A DNA stretch of 64,000 nt from Azoarcus sp. CIB (lineage in GTDB: Bacteria > Pseudomonadota > Gammaproteobacteria > Burkholderiales > Rhodocyclaceae), in assembly GCF_001190925.1 (NCBI RefSeq), contig NZ_CP011072.1:1860001-1924000 (forward strand), written 5' to 3'. How positions within the stretch are numbered: the first letter of the stretch is position 1; each line of letters opens with the position of its first letter. Positions 45,402-54,425 of the stretch are shown here, piece after piece. Position numbers and translations under genes: made by a program. Under the pieces are notes generated by a model. It had not been told where the DNA came from. It made no database searches and saw only the letters and a list, made by a program, of their open reading frames with translations.

Positions 45402-46060
45402 GCATCGCAATGTTGATCGATCAGACTCCAGACTGTTCTGAACGAACGTAACCGGTTCGGTACAGCGAGTGACGTCTTGACTGCGCTGCAGTCCACCACG
45501 ACGAACAATAGAGCCGGCTACGAACTCCCTGTCGGAACATTGCCATCGCCCTTGGATCCGATGGAGCTGTAGCTTACCCCGCCCATGCTGTCCCGCGCAT
45601 GACGCTTAAATTACAACTCTGTAATCCTGCAACCATACAGCGCGGAGAAGCCGCGCTTTGGTTCGCGAACGACGACGCCTTCAGACGCTACTGCACCGTT
45701 GCGCGTGGATCAGTGTCGCAAATTACAATTAGATAACTGCGATGTAATGCTGTCTTCATTGCCGCGTTAAGATCCGACTCCTACAATTTGAGCCGTTGCG
45801 TGACTGTTTCCCGCGTTCGCCGGAGCGCGGTGCGGCAAGCCCCAAAATCGCTTGCCATATGAACGTCGATTTCCCGAGTGGATTCTCCAGATTCTACCGC
45901 CCGCCACCCGCCGGTGAGGACGAGCAAAGAGTCAATTGCAGCGAGCAACTCCGCGACCTGCGCTGGCGTGAGAAGAAATCCGCATCCACCGAAACGCGCT
46001 TCGCAAACTTCGTGACTGGCTGTGGTGCGTGGGAAAAAAAGTACCGATAAGAGGTGTTCG
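45402..46060. other. Intergenic DNA upstream of copA
   Basis: No gene was recognised in this 659-bp region. It holds the CopR/CusR-like box at 45610-45625 and AT-rich stretches. Part of the 5' end may belong to a longer copA leader. A second TTAC half-site (ATTACAATTAG, about 45721) is not paired at the right spacing. Confidence 0.5.
45610..45625. promoter_or_regulatory. CopR/CusR-like box: ATTACAACTCTGTAAT
   Basis: TTAC-N6-GTAA with flanking A and T, so 12 of 16 positions are symmetric. It is 209 bp upstream of the first copA ATG (minus strand). It has the same spacing as the boxes at 24535, 34483 and 39772 and would place the copA operon under the same regulator. Confidence 0.6.
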
Positions 46061-46306
46061 ATGGAATCAAAATCGTCAGTGACCCACGGTCACCTTTGCG
46101 TCTGCCGTCTGCTCGCCGCTGCCGTCGGCTTACCCCCCGGCGCGGTGAACTACCGCTTCTGCTCCCGCGTGCTTCAGAAGCGCTGGATCGTCGATTGCGA
46201 CCATGGCATGTGCAACAAGCCCGCGACGCACGACACCAGCGGAAAATGGCACGACGTTGGGCCGATCGACCCCGCAATCAAGGCAGTCCTCGTTCACGAG
46301 GAGTAG
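46061..46306 (+). CDS. Small Cys/His-containing hypothetical protein
   Basis: An 81-residue frame with an AGAGGTG site before the ATG and GC-rich third positions like local genes. The product has no signal peptide and contains CVCRLLA, FCSRVLQKRWIVDCDHGMCNK and HDTSGKWHDVG. Four or five Cys suggest metal or zinc binding. No family was recognised, and other frames in the same stretch are also open, so it stays tentative. Confidence 0.45.
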   Translation: MESKSSVTHGHLCVCRLLAAAVGLPPGAVNYRFCSRVLQKRWIVDCDHGMCNKPATHDTSGKWHDVGPIDPAIKAVLVHEE

Positions 46307-46742
46307 CGGGCGCCTCACTGCCATTTGAGAGATAACGCATGGCCGCATGTGCATCACTCCATCGCATGCGCATACGGCGTGGAGGGCAAATCGCGGCACA
46401 TTGGTCTTCGCGTCCTGGTCTTTGATTGCTGCGGTGTTCTACCTGCCTTTGTCGTGCTTACGACTGCTTCTATATGCTAGTTGCAATTCCGCCATTCCAA
46501 CCGTACATGCCGCGGACATTTTCGCAAGCTTGTGTAATTGATGGCGCGCAGCTGACGGAAACGTAACCTTGTCGTCACTCCACCGTCAGCTCGACCGTTT
46601 CATGATGTAGTCACATAGAAGAGTCCGTTCAGGACGGCCTTTGCCCACGCGCAAGAACGACGGCTTCGCTTGGCAGGTGGGCATGTTTCGCGAACAGCCA
46701 ACCGTAGAGTGGTTCGCTGCGTAGTGAACGGGAGATGAGACG
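46307..46742. other. Intergenic DNA before the Rieske gene
   Basis: No gene, repeat or clear promoter motif was recognised in this 436-bp stretch, apart from the ribosome site of the Rieske gene (GGGAGAT at its end). Confidence 0.5.
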
Positions 46743-47348
46743 ATGCGATCAGAGCACGACACTGACACGCCCCCCGACCCACAGCGCCGCCGCTTGCTGG
46801 TCGCCACTTCGGCAGCGGGAGGTGCCGCGGTGGCGGCGGGTGCGGTTCCATTCATCGTCAGTCTGACGCCGAGCGACCGAGCGCGGGCCCTCGGCGCGCC
46901 CGTGGAAGCGAACATCGCGAAACTTGGCGACGGCGAGATGACCACCGTCGAATGGCGCGGCCAGCCGATATGGATTTTGCGGCGCACGCCCGACATGATC
47001 GAAGGGCTCGAACGTATCTATGAGTTATTGCTCGACCCCGCCTCGCAGCGGCTGCAACAGCCACCCTATTGCCAGAACGCGACGCGCTCGATCAAGCCCG
47101 ACGTTTTCGTCGCCATCGGCCTTTGTACGCACCTGGGCTGCGTTCCAACCTTCCGCCCGGAATTATCGCCGCGAGACCTCGGTCAGACCTGGCCCGGCGG
47201 GTATTACTGTCCTTGCCACGGCTCCAAGTTCGATCTCGCGGGCCGGGTCTTCAAGCATGTGCCGGCCCCATCGAACTTGGTCATCCCGAAGCACAAGTAC
47301 CTGTCCGATACGCAATTGCTGATCGGCCAAGACGATTCGGGCGCATGA
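46743..47348 (+). CDS. petA: Rieske [2Fe-2S] protein (ubiquinol-cytochrome c reductase type)
   Basis: A 201-residue Rieske subunit. Tat-type leader (RRRLLVATSAAGGAAVAAGAV) and TM anchor; the cluster ligands are C128-H130-C133 (CTHLGC) and C156-C158-H159 (CPCHGS). It normally sits in the cytochrome bc1 complex, but no cytochrome b or c1 gene follows here. It is a stand-alone copy 155 bp upstream of a c-heme/porin gene, which may hint at a special electron route. Housekeeping copy or island copy cannot be told. Confidence 0.88.
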   Translation: MRSEHDTDTPPDPQRRRLLVATSAAGGAAVAAGAVPFIVSLTPSDRARALGAPVEANIAKLGDGEMTTVEWRGQPIWILRRTPDMIEGLERIYELLLDPASQRLQQPPYCQNATRSIKPDVFVAIGLCTHLGCVPTFRPELSPRDLGQTWPGGYYCPCHGSKFDLAGRVFKHVPAPSNLVIPKHKYLSDTQLLIGQDDSGA

Positions 47349-47503
47349 CCGCAGACACACATGGGATCGATGGGCGCACTCGCCCATCCTTGGCACGGGA
47401 GGCAGGGCATCAACACGGGCGATCGCACCGAGGGGGTGTCGTAATCGAATCCGCTGGCCCGAGCAATACCGCTCACTACTCGCAAGAAAAAGAGGGGGGA
47501 ATC

Positions 47504-48868
47504 GTGAACAAGTCAAGAACCGCAAGCCTTATTCAGGCCATGATGCAGGCGGCAGCCGCGGCGCTGTTGTTCCTGCTGTTGAGCGCCCCGGCACAGGCGG
47601 TGCCGAGCTTCGGGCGCCAGACTGGACAGCCATGCGCGTCGTGCCATACTGTCTTCCCCGAGCTTACGGCGTTCGGTCGGCAGTTCAAGCTGCGCGGCTA
47701 CAGCCTGGGTAACCAGCTCGACGACAACAAATTCCCGTTCAACCTGCCGCTGTCGGGCTCGCTGATCGGCTCGCACAGCTCGATCCGCGACTCCCGCGCG
47801 TCCGATCCGTCGGAGGACTTCCCACGCGCCGGCGAGACGATCCTGCAGACGGCGGCGGTCTACTACGCCGGCAAGATCACCGACTCGTCCGGAGCCTTCG
47901 TCCAGTACGGCTATGACGGTATCGAGCGGCGCTGGGCGATCGAGATGGCCGACATCCGCTATGCGAGCAGCACAATGCTGAGGAGCAAGGAGCTGCTCTT
48001 CGGCGTGACGCTCAACAACTCACCCGGCGTACAGGACGTCTGGAACAGCGCCCCGATGTGGTCTTTCCCTCATCTCGAGGACACCGGCATCATGCCGGAG
48101 GTCGCACCGGCGCTCGACATGACCCTCGCCGGCCAAGCGGCCGGGCTGGGGCTGTATGGCTTCTGGGACAACATCCTGTACGGCGAAATTGGCGTCTATC
48201 GCACGGCCAGGAAGGGGGTGCTGCGTCCATTCAGCGCGGGAGTGCCGACCGAAACGGTGGTCGACGGCTATGCCCCATACTGGCATCTGATGTTCAACCG
48301 TGAAATGGGCAATCAGAGCTTTGCCGCCGGCATCAAGGGAATCATTGTGAACATCTTCCCTGATGAAGATGAACCAAGCGGCCCGACCGATCGCTTCCGC
48401 GACGTGGCCCTGGAAGCCCAGTACCAGTATATTGGCGCCGTTCACACCTTCACCGCCGACGCCACGTGGATGCGCGAGACGCGCGATTGGGACGCAAGCT
48501 TCCCGATGGGCATGGCCTCCAACGCATCCGACAAGCTGCGGACCTTCAAGGCCAATGTTCATTACTACTGGCAGCGCCGCGTCGGTCTCGGCGTGGGCTA
48601 CTTCGACACGCAGGGCGACCGCGACATGCTGAAGTACGGCATGGCCGACGACCCGAGCGCCATGGGCAGCGCGAGCGGCAGTCCTGACAACCGCGGCTGG
48701 ATCGCTGAACTCAACTACCTGCCGCTCAAGGACACACAGAACCTGAAGCTCGGGCTGCGATACACCTCGTATTCGCGCTTCAACGGTGCCCGCAGCAACT
48801 ACAACGGCTTCGGCCGCGACGCATCGGACAACAACCTGCTCTTCGGCTACGTCTGGTTCATTTTCTGA
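47504..48868 (+). CDS. Outer-membrane beta-barrel with N-terminal c-type heme motif
   Basis: A 454-residue exported protein. The GTG at 47504 follows a GAGGGGGGAA site and gives signal peptide MNKSRTASLIQAMMQAAA... ending AQA (about 32). The mature N-terminus has one CASCH heme site (C44, C47, H48) followed by LTAFGRQFKLRGY, then many amphipathic strands ending GYVWFIF, with an aromatic C-terminus as in porins. This joins a c-heme domain to a barrel. Role unknown; related proteins may act in electron transfer across the outer membrane. The longer open frame from 47069 overlaps the Rieske gene and is not used. Confidence 0.75.
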   Translation: MNKSRTASLIQAMMQAAAAALLFLLLSAPAQAVPSFGRQTGQPCASCHTVFPELTAFGRQFKLRGYSLGNQLDDNKFPFNLPLSGSLIGSHSSIRDSRASDPSEDFPRAGETILQTAAVYYAGKITDSSGAFVQYGYDGIERRWAIEMADIRYASSTMLRSKELLFGVTLNNSPGVQDVWNSAPMWSFPHLEDTGIMPEVAPALDMTLAGQAAGLGLYGFWDNILYGEIGVYRTARKGVLRPFSAGVPTETVVDGYAPYWHLMFNREMGNQSFAAGIKGIIVNIFPDEDEPSGPTDRFRDVALEAQYQYIGAVHTFTADATWMRETRDWDASFPMGMASNASDKLRTFKANVHYYWQRRVGLGVGYFDTQGDRDMLKYGMADDPSAMGSASGSPDNRGWIAELNYLPLKDTQNLKLGLRYTSYSRFNGARSNYNGFGRDASDNNLLFGYVWFIF

Positions 48869-48920
48869 TTGAGACAAGGTGGGGGGGCGATGAAGCATTT
48901 CGACCAACTTGCGCAGCCCC

Positions 48921-49725
48921 CTACTCGAATTGCCGCCGGATGCGCCAGACGCCGACGCAGAATACCGCCCCGCCCAGAAGCAGGGTCCGAGGCACGGTGG
49001 CGATGAAGTGCTCCAGTCGCGACGACGTGAAGCCGGACAACGCCGTCAGCGCAAAGAACAGCGTCAGGCTACCCTTGATCAGCACGTGAAAGACGGGCCC
49101 GAGGACGGCGAAGACGCTCATCATCGACCCGGCCAGAACGACGAGCGTCATCGCGAGCACCTTGGGCACCAGGATCTGCAGCGGCGTGAGCGGCGAAACC
49201 AGCAGCAGCTGCTCGATGGTCCCGCGTTCCTTCTCGCGCGCAACCGTCCCGCACGACAGCAGAAGCGTCGCCATCATCAGCAGTTCGGCGATGGGAAAAA
49301 CCAGAGTTTTGATTCGGGTTGAACCAGGCACACTGCTCCTCACGAATGACCGGCAGCGTCTCAAGGGTCCCCGCGCCCAGACAAGCGAGCGCGAGTTCCG
49401 TTTCGAACTGGCCTGTTATCTGCTCTGCATAGGCCGCAGAAAGCAGGCCGAGCGACGAACTGGCGGTATCCGCCTATGGATGTGCGGCGGCCGGCTTGCC
49501 GCGCAGCAGCGACTTCTCGAAGTCGGTTGGAACGTCCATCGTGATCATCATATCGCCGCGGTCGAGGAGCCGGATGCCAGTTCCGAGTTGCCCGTCCGTG
49601 CCATGCAGCAGGTAATAAGGCGCGGTGAACCGGCTCAACAACTCGCGCGAGGTCGCGCTCTTGTCGCCCTCGAGCACATACATGATCGCGTTCTGGAGTT
49701 CGAATCCGACACGCCCACTACCCAT
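48921..49725 (-). pseudogene. Decayed ABC-2-type transporter permease
   Basis: Two minus-strand fragments in correct order. The first (49725-49474) reads LLSRFTAPYYLLHGTDGQLG and DRGDMMITMDVPTDFEKSLL, a periplasmic-loop part; the second (about 49320-48921) reads REKERGTIEQLLLVSPLTPL and LFFALTALSGFTSS, then turns into unrelated residues by frameshift. Start, first TM helices and the last TM are missing. No ATP-binding partner is present nearby. It is not functional. Confidence 0.75.
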
Positions 49726-49921
49726 GCACTTCGGCTACGTGAGGTGGAAGTCGACAAGTCCGACTGAATTCGCTGCGCAGCCCCACGTGGCCACCACGCC
49801 GGGGCTCGGTCGGAAAACGGTTGCGCTGCAAGCATAGGTGACTGTGACGCGGCACGCTTTCTAGTCGCGCCTCACTTTCGAGTTGCTGCGCCTTAAACGT
49901 GATCGCGTCTCACGCCCTCAC

Positions 49922-50227
49922 TTACTGCTTCGACAGGTTGTTAATGATGCCCTTTTGGATTTCTACTCCAGTTGACCACCAAGCGGACCACAGAGACATG
50001 CCGATTTCGCTGCTCTCCACAATGTATTTCGACAGGCCGTTGTCAAGGAACAATTCACGACCGGCTTCCGCGAGAGCAAGCGCACCATTCGTGGCATCCG
50101 TGCTCAAGTCAGCGAATCCCTTGCAGCATTTCAAACCAAGATCACAACAGGAGCGCGACAGATCGAGCTGTGCCTGGTAGGTTTCCCGCAAGTGATTTGT
50201 ATGCGCTTGCAAATCCTTGTCGTTCAC
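49922..50227 (-). CDS. Phasin-like hypothetical protein
   Basis: A 101-residue, helical cytoplasmic protein. The sequence YQAQLDLSRSCCDLGLKCCK and LWSAWWSTGVEIQKGIINNL gives amphipathic helices as in phasins, which coat polyhydroxyalkanoate granules; it also has two Cys pairs. The family call is tentative. It stands alone between decayed ABC-2 DNA and the metal operon. Confidence 0.5.
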   Translation of the reverse strand: MNDKDLQAHTNHLRETYQAQLDLSRSCCDLGLKCCKGFADLSTDATNGALALAEAGRELFLDNGLSKYIVESSEIGMSLWSAWWSTGVEIQKGIINNLSKQ

Positions 50228-50424
50228 TTTGTCCTCCTATCGCTATTCAACGTCATGAAGACTCAACGCGCCGCCGTCCTCAACCTGATCGTCTAGGCAG
50301 TCACAGGCAAAGTGAGGGCCAAGGGCAGTGTGACGCTTCCGTGTTCGAGTGTTCGGGGTGCGTTGCACTCGTCAACTGCCCCTCTGGGGAATGACGTCCC
50401 GTGCAGATTGATCTGGGGCCCACG

Positions 50425-50706
50425 CTACTTCATATCACGCATATGATCGTGCTGCTTCGTCTGTTGGCTTCGTGGCGTTGTGGACTTGTCGGACACTGGA
50501 TCTGCCGGCGTATTGGCTGTAACCCCCAGTCGCTCAGCTGCATGGTCATGCCGCGTCTTCGGTTGCGGAGCCTGGTTCCCGACGCTTTCGCTTTTCGTCT
50601 GTTCAGCCGCAGCGTTGGGCTGAGGATCCACGGAATTTTCTGCGCCAGTAGCCATCGTTGCGGTAGCAGCAAGTAAGCTGGAGAAAAATAGAGTCTTGAA
50701 GGTCAT
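50425..50706 (-). CDS. Small His/Met-tailed periplasmic protein
   Basis: A 93-residue secreted protein: signal peptide MTFKTLFFSSLLAATATMATGA, then a Gln/Ser/Pro-rich linker with RHDHAAERLG and a C-terminal HDHMRDMK tail. Similar in style to the protein at 39415-39660. A weak TTAC-N6-GTTA half-box lies near 50823. It is the last gene of the long minus-strand metal array. Metal binding inferred only. Confidence 0.6.
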   Translation of the reverse strand: MTFKTLFFSSLLAATATMATGAENSVDPQPNAAAEQTKSESVGNQAPQPKTRHDHAAERLGVTANTPADPVSDKSTTPRSQQTKQHDHMRDMK

Positions 50707-50867
50707 GCCACCCCCTGAGGGACAAGTCAATCCTGTGTCAAGGGCGTCTAACGCGCTCCTGCCACGCCGGTTTCGAGAACACAGACTACCCGCCGCCACC
50801 TGTCATGAACATGGCGAGCGGATTACATGTGCGTTATCAATTCAGCCTGCTTCGCACGCAATTCTGC

Positions 50868-51248
50868 TTACTTAATCGCGAACCTTGCCGTCGCAGGCGA
50901 TTTGCCGGGCAGCGTAACCACTGCGACCGCCTTGGTCCCGGAAGCCAGTTTGTAAGCCCCCTTTGCTTCGAGCTTGTTATCGCCGGCGGGTGTCAGAATT
51001 GCCTCCTTCTTGTCCGCACCGGCGAGTAACGTGACCTTCCCGGAGGCACCTGCGGTGTCGATTTTCTGGCCGTGGTCATCGACATGTAGGGTAAGCGCGT
51101 CAGATGTGGCGACGAGTTCAAAGACCACACCACCAGCTTCGGCGGCGACGCCGCCGTGCTTCGGTGTCAGGTCATGACCGGCTCCGGCGAACACAGCCGA
51201 GGCGCTGAGAATGGCCGCGACAGCGACAAGGGTTTGTAGTGCTTTCAC
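50868..51248 (-). CDS. Small periplasmic accessory protein (paralogue of 31746-32132)
   Basis: A 126-residue secreted protein, GTG start with an AAGGAGA site. Signal peptide MKALQTLVAVAAILSASAVFA; mature part AGHDLTPKHGGVAAEAGG, then KVTLLAGADKKEAILTPAGD and VAVVTLPGKSPATARFAIK. It shares layout and about half of its residues with the protein after czcA at 31746-32132. In both operons it comes right after the pump, so it is likely a regular component of this Czc subtype. Confidence 0.75.
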   Translation of the reverse strand: MKALQTLVAVAAILSASAVFAGAGHDLTPKHGGVAAEAGGVVFELVATSDALTLHVDDHGQKIDTAGASGKVTLLAGADKKEAILTPAGDNKLEAKGAYKLASGTKAVAVVTLPGKSPATARFAIK

Positions 51249-51296
51249 GTATGTCTCCTTGAGATTGGGTGTGAGCGAGGCTAGTGAGGATGAGGG

Positions 51297-54200
51297 TCAG
51301 TAGGCGTCTTTGCCAGAATCTTCGACCAGCCGTTCAATTGGCGTGCGCCCGAAGAGCCAGACAATCGCTGGCGTAAGGAAGGTATCGAGGAGCGTTGAGC
51401 TGATCAGACCCGAAAAGATCACCACCGCGACCGGGTGCAGGATTTCGGTGCCCGGTTGCTCGGCCTCGAAGAGCAGCGGCGCGAGTGCGAAGGCTGCGAC
51501 CAGCGCGGTCATGAGCACCGGGGTCAGGCGCTCGAGCGAACCGCGGATCAGCATCTTCTGATCGAATTTTTCTTCCTCAAAGGCGCACAGGTTGATGTAG
51601 TGGCTGACCTTGAGGATGCCGTTGCGCGTCGAGATGCCGGCGAGCGTGATGAAGCCGATCAGCGCCGCGACCGACAGCGGCTGGCCGGAAAGCCACAGGC
51701 CAATCACTGAGCCGACTAGCGCGAGCGGGATATTGGCCATGATCATCAGCGCGAGCGCGGTGCTCTTGTAGCGGCTGTAGAGCACGAGGAAAACCATCGC
51801 AGCTGAGACCAGCGACAGCAGGCCGATCAGGCGGCTGGACTCCTCCTGCGCCTCGAACTGGCCGCCCAAGTCGATGAAGTAGCCTTCCGGTAACGGCGTA
51901 TCAGCGATTACCGTTCGGATGTCGGCGATAACGTCCGAGAGCGGGCGCTGCGATGCGTTAGCGGAGAGAACGATACGACGCTTGCCGTCGTCGCGGCTGA
52001 TCTGATTCGGACCATCGGAGTCGTCGATGCGCGCAAGTTTCGAGAGCGGAACGCGACCGCTCGGCGTGTCGATGAGGACGTTGGCGAGGCCGTCGACCGA
52101 GCGCGCGGCGTCGGGCAGGCGCAGCACCAGGTTGAAGCGGCGGTTACCTTCGATGACCTGGGTGATGCGCTCGCCATCGACCAGCATCTTCAATTCCTCG
52201 AGCAGTTTCGAGGGCGGCAGGCCGTAGGTTTCGGCCGCGTCGAAATCGACGCGCACCTTGATCTGCGGCGTGAGCACCTGTTTTTCGATCTCGAGGTCGG
52301 CCAGACCCGAGATGCCGGCGAGGCGACCACGCAGTGCGTCGGCTTGGGCGCGCAGGGTGTCGAGGTCATCACCGAAGATCTTGATCGCGATCTGTGCGCG
52401 CACCCCGGAGAGCAGGTGATCGATGCGGTGGCTGATCGGCTGGCCGATGCCGATCGCCGCCGGCAGACTCACCAGCCGCGCACGGATGTCAGCATACACC
52501 GCGTCGAGCGGTCGTTCGCTTGGGCGAAGCTGGATATCCAGTTCCGAGGAATGCACGCCTTCGGCATGCTCATCCATCTCGGCGCGGCCCGAGCGGCGCC
52601 CGACGTGTACCACTTCGGGCACCTCGCGAATCAGCATTTCCGCCTGCTGCGCAATGCGCACTGACTCGGTGAGCGTGGTCCCGGGGTTCAGACGCAGACC
52701 GACGAGCACGGTGCCTTCATTGAAGGGCGGCAGGAAGGTCGTCGGGAAGAACGGCACCAGTGCCAGCGCGGCAGCAATTGCAACGGCCGCGGCGGCGAGC
52801 AGCATGCGGGCGTGCTCGAAGCACCAGGCGAGGGTAGCCGCGTAACGCGCCTTGAGCCACTGAACGAGCTTGGGGTCGCCGTGCCCGAGGCTCTTCATAC
52901 GCGGCAGCAGGTAAAAGGCCATCACGGGGGTCAGCGTTACGGATACCAACATCGAGGCGAGAATCGAGGTGATGTATGCAACGCCAAGGGGCAGGAAAAG
53001 CCGCCCCTCGATACCCGGCAGCGCGAAAAGGGGCACGAATACCAGCACGATGATGAAGGTCGCGTAGACGATTGCGGAGCGCACCTCCAGCGTTGCCTTT
53101 CCAATCACTTCCAGCGGACTTAGGCGCGAATGGCCCTCGGCGCCGCGCTGACGTTCCTGTTTTAAGCGCCGCAGGACGTTTTCGACACCGACGACGGCGT
53201 CGTCGACCAGTTCGCCGATCGCGATCGCCAGGCCGCCCAGCGTCATCGTGTTGATCGACATGCCGAAGTAGCGGAACACCAACACGGTCGTCAGAATCGA
53301 CGCCGGAATTGCAACGAGCGAGATCAGCGTTGTACGCAGGTTGGCGAGGAAGAGGTAGAGCACCACTGCAACGATTGTCGACGCAGCAATAAGCTTGCCC
53401 TTGAGGTTTCCGATTGATGACTCAATGAAATTCGCCTGCCGGAAGGTCACGCGCGGTTCTTCCATGCCCGCAGGCAGGGATTTCTTCAGCTCGCCAAGCG
53501 CCGATTCGATCTCCCGCGTGAGCTTCACGGTGTCGGCGTCGGGCTGCTTCTGGACCGAGAGGATTACCGCCGGCTCGCCATTGAAACCCGCGTCGCCACG
53601 CTTGATCGCCGGAGCGAAGGTAACCGACGCGACTTGCTTGAGCAGGATGCTGCGCCCGTCGCGGGACGCGACCGGCAGACGCTCGAGGTCCGCAAGGCGC
53701 GTTGTGTGGCCGATGTGACGGATGAGGTATTCGCGTGCATTGAGTTCGAGGAAGCCACCGCTGGTATTCGCCGAGAAGCCCTTCAGTGCGCCAGCGATGT
53801 CATCCACCGTAACACCCAGCGCAGCCATGCGTGCAGTGTCCGGCTGCACTTGGTACTGACGCACTTCACCGCCAATCGGGATCACCTGGGCGACGCCGGG
53901 GACCGACAGCAGGCGCGGGCGTAGCACGAAATCGGCGTACTCGCGCGTAGCCATCGGGTCGATCTTCGCGGGGTCGATCGGAATCGCGATCAACAGGATC
54001 TCGCCCATGATCGAGCTGATCGGCCCCATTGCGGCGTGTTCGATGCCTTGGGGCAGTTGGTCGCGAACGGTGGTGAAACGCTCATTGACGATTTGGCGGG
54101 CTCGGTAGACGTCGACGCCCCAGTTGAAGCTCACATACACGAAAGCGAGGCCAACGGAGGAGACTGAGCGTACGGAACTCACACCCGGCAGGCCGCTCAT

Positions 54201-54416
54201 CGACACTTCGAGTGGGATCGTGATGAGCTGCTCGACCTCTTCGGGGGCCATGCCGCCGGCCTCGATCTGCAGCGTGACTTGCGGGCGATTGAGATCGGGA
54301 AAAACGTCGACCGGCGTGCGGGTGAGCGTCAGACCACCGTAGAGCATCATCACGGTGGCAAGCGCGAGCACCAGCAGGCGGTTACGTAGGGACTGATTGA
54401 CAAGCCAATCGAACAT
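51297..54416 (-). CDS. czcA: CzcA-family HME-RND efflux pump, second copy
   Basis: A 1039-residue pump with the same length and motifs as the first CzcA-like pump: TPVDVFPDLNRPQVTLQ, then SINTMTLGGLAIAIGELVDD (Asp pair at the proton-relay position), AVVGVENVLRRL. The two are clear paralogues, perhaps 70-75% identical by eye. It is the eighth gene from the right-edge start of the minus-strand array, preceded 10 bp by czcB and followed 48 bp by the small accessory gene. Confidence 0.9.
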   Translation of the reverse strand: MFDWLVNQSLRNRLLVLALATVMMLYGGLTLTRTPVDVFPDLNRPQVTLQIEAGGMAPEEVEQLITIPLEVSMSGLPGVSSVRSVSSVGLAFVYVSFNWGVDVYRARQIVNERFTTVRDQLPQGIEHAAMGPISSIMGEILLIAIPIDPAKIDPMATREYADFVLRPRLLSVPGVAQVIPIGGEVRQYQVQPDTARMAALGVTVDDIAGALKGFSANTSGGFLELNAREYLIRHIGHTTRLADLERLPVASRDGRSILLKQVASVTFAPAIKRGDAGFNGEPAVILSVQKQPDADTVKLTREIESALGELKKSLPAGMEEPRVTFRQANFIESSIGNLKGKLIAASTIVAVVLYLFLANLRTTLISLVAIPASILTTVLVFRYFGMSINTMTLGGLAIAIGELVDDAVVGVENVLRRLKQERQRGAEGHSRLSPLEVIGKATLEVRSAIVYATFIIVLVFVPLFALPGIEGRLFLPLGVAYITSILASMLVSVTLTPVMAFYLLPRMKSLGHGDPKLVQWLKARYAATLAWCFEHARMLLAAAAVAIAAALALVPFFPTTFLPPFNEGTVLVGLRLNPGTTLTESVRIAQQAEMLIREVPEVVHVGRRSGRAEMDEHAEGVHSSELDIQLRPSERPLDAVYADIRARLVSLPAAIGIGQPISHRIDHLLSGVRAQIAIKIFGDDLDTLRAQADALRGRLAGISGLADLEIEKQVLTPQIKVRVDFDAAETYGLPPSKLLEELKMLVDGERITQVIEGNRRFNLVLRLPDAARSVDGLANVLIDTPSGRVPLSKLARIDDSDGPNQISRDDGKRRIVLSANASQRPLSDVIADIRTVIADTPLPEGYFIDLGGQFEAQEESSRLIGLLSLVSAAMVFLVLYSRYKSTALALMIMANIPLALVGSVIGLWLSGQPLSVAALIGFITLAGISTRNGILKVSHYINLCAFEEEKFDQKMLIRGSLERLTPVLMTALVAAFALAPLLFEAEQPGTEILHPVAVVIFSGLISSTLLDTFLTPAIVWLFGRTPIERLVEDSGKDAY

Positions 54417-54425
54417 GAATCGTCC

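Noticed and set aside
45796-46050. 84-residue plus-strand frame upstream of copA
   Set aside because: No clear ribosome site or family; its composition does not match nearby genes and it overlaps AT-rich regulatory DNA.
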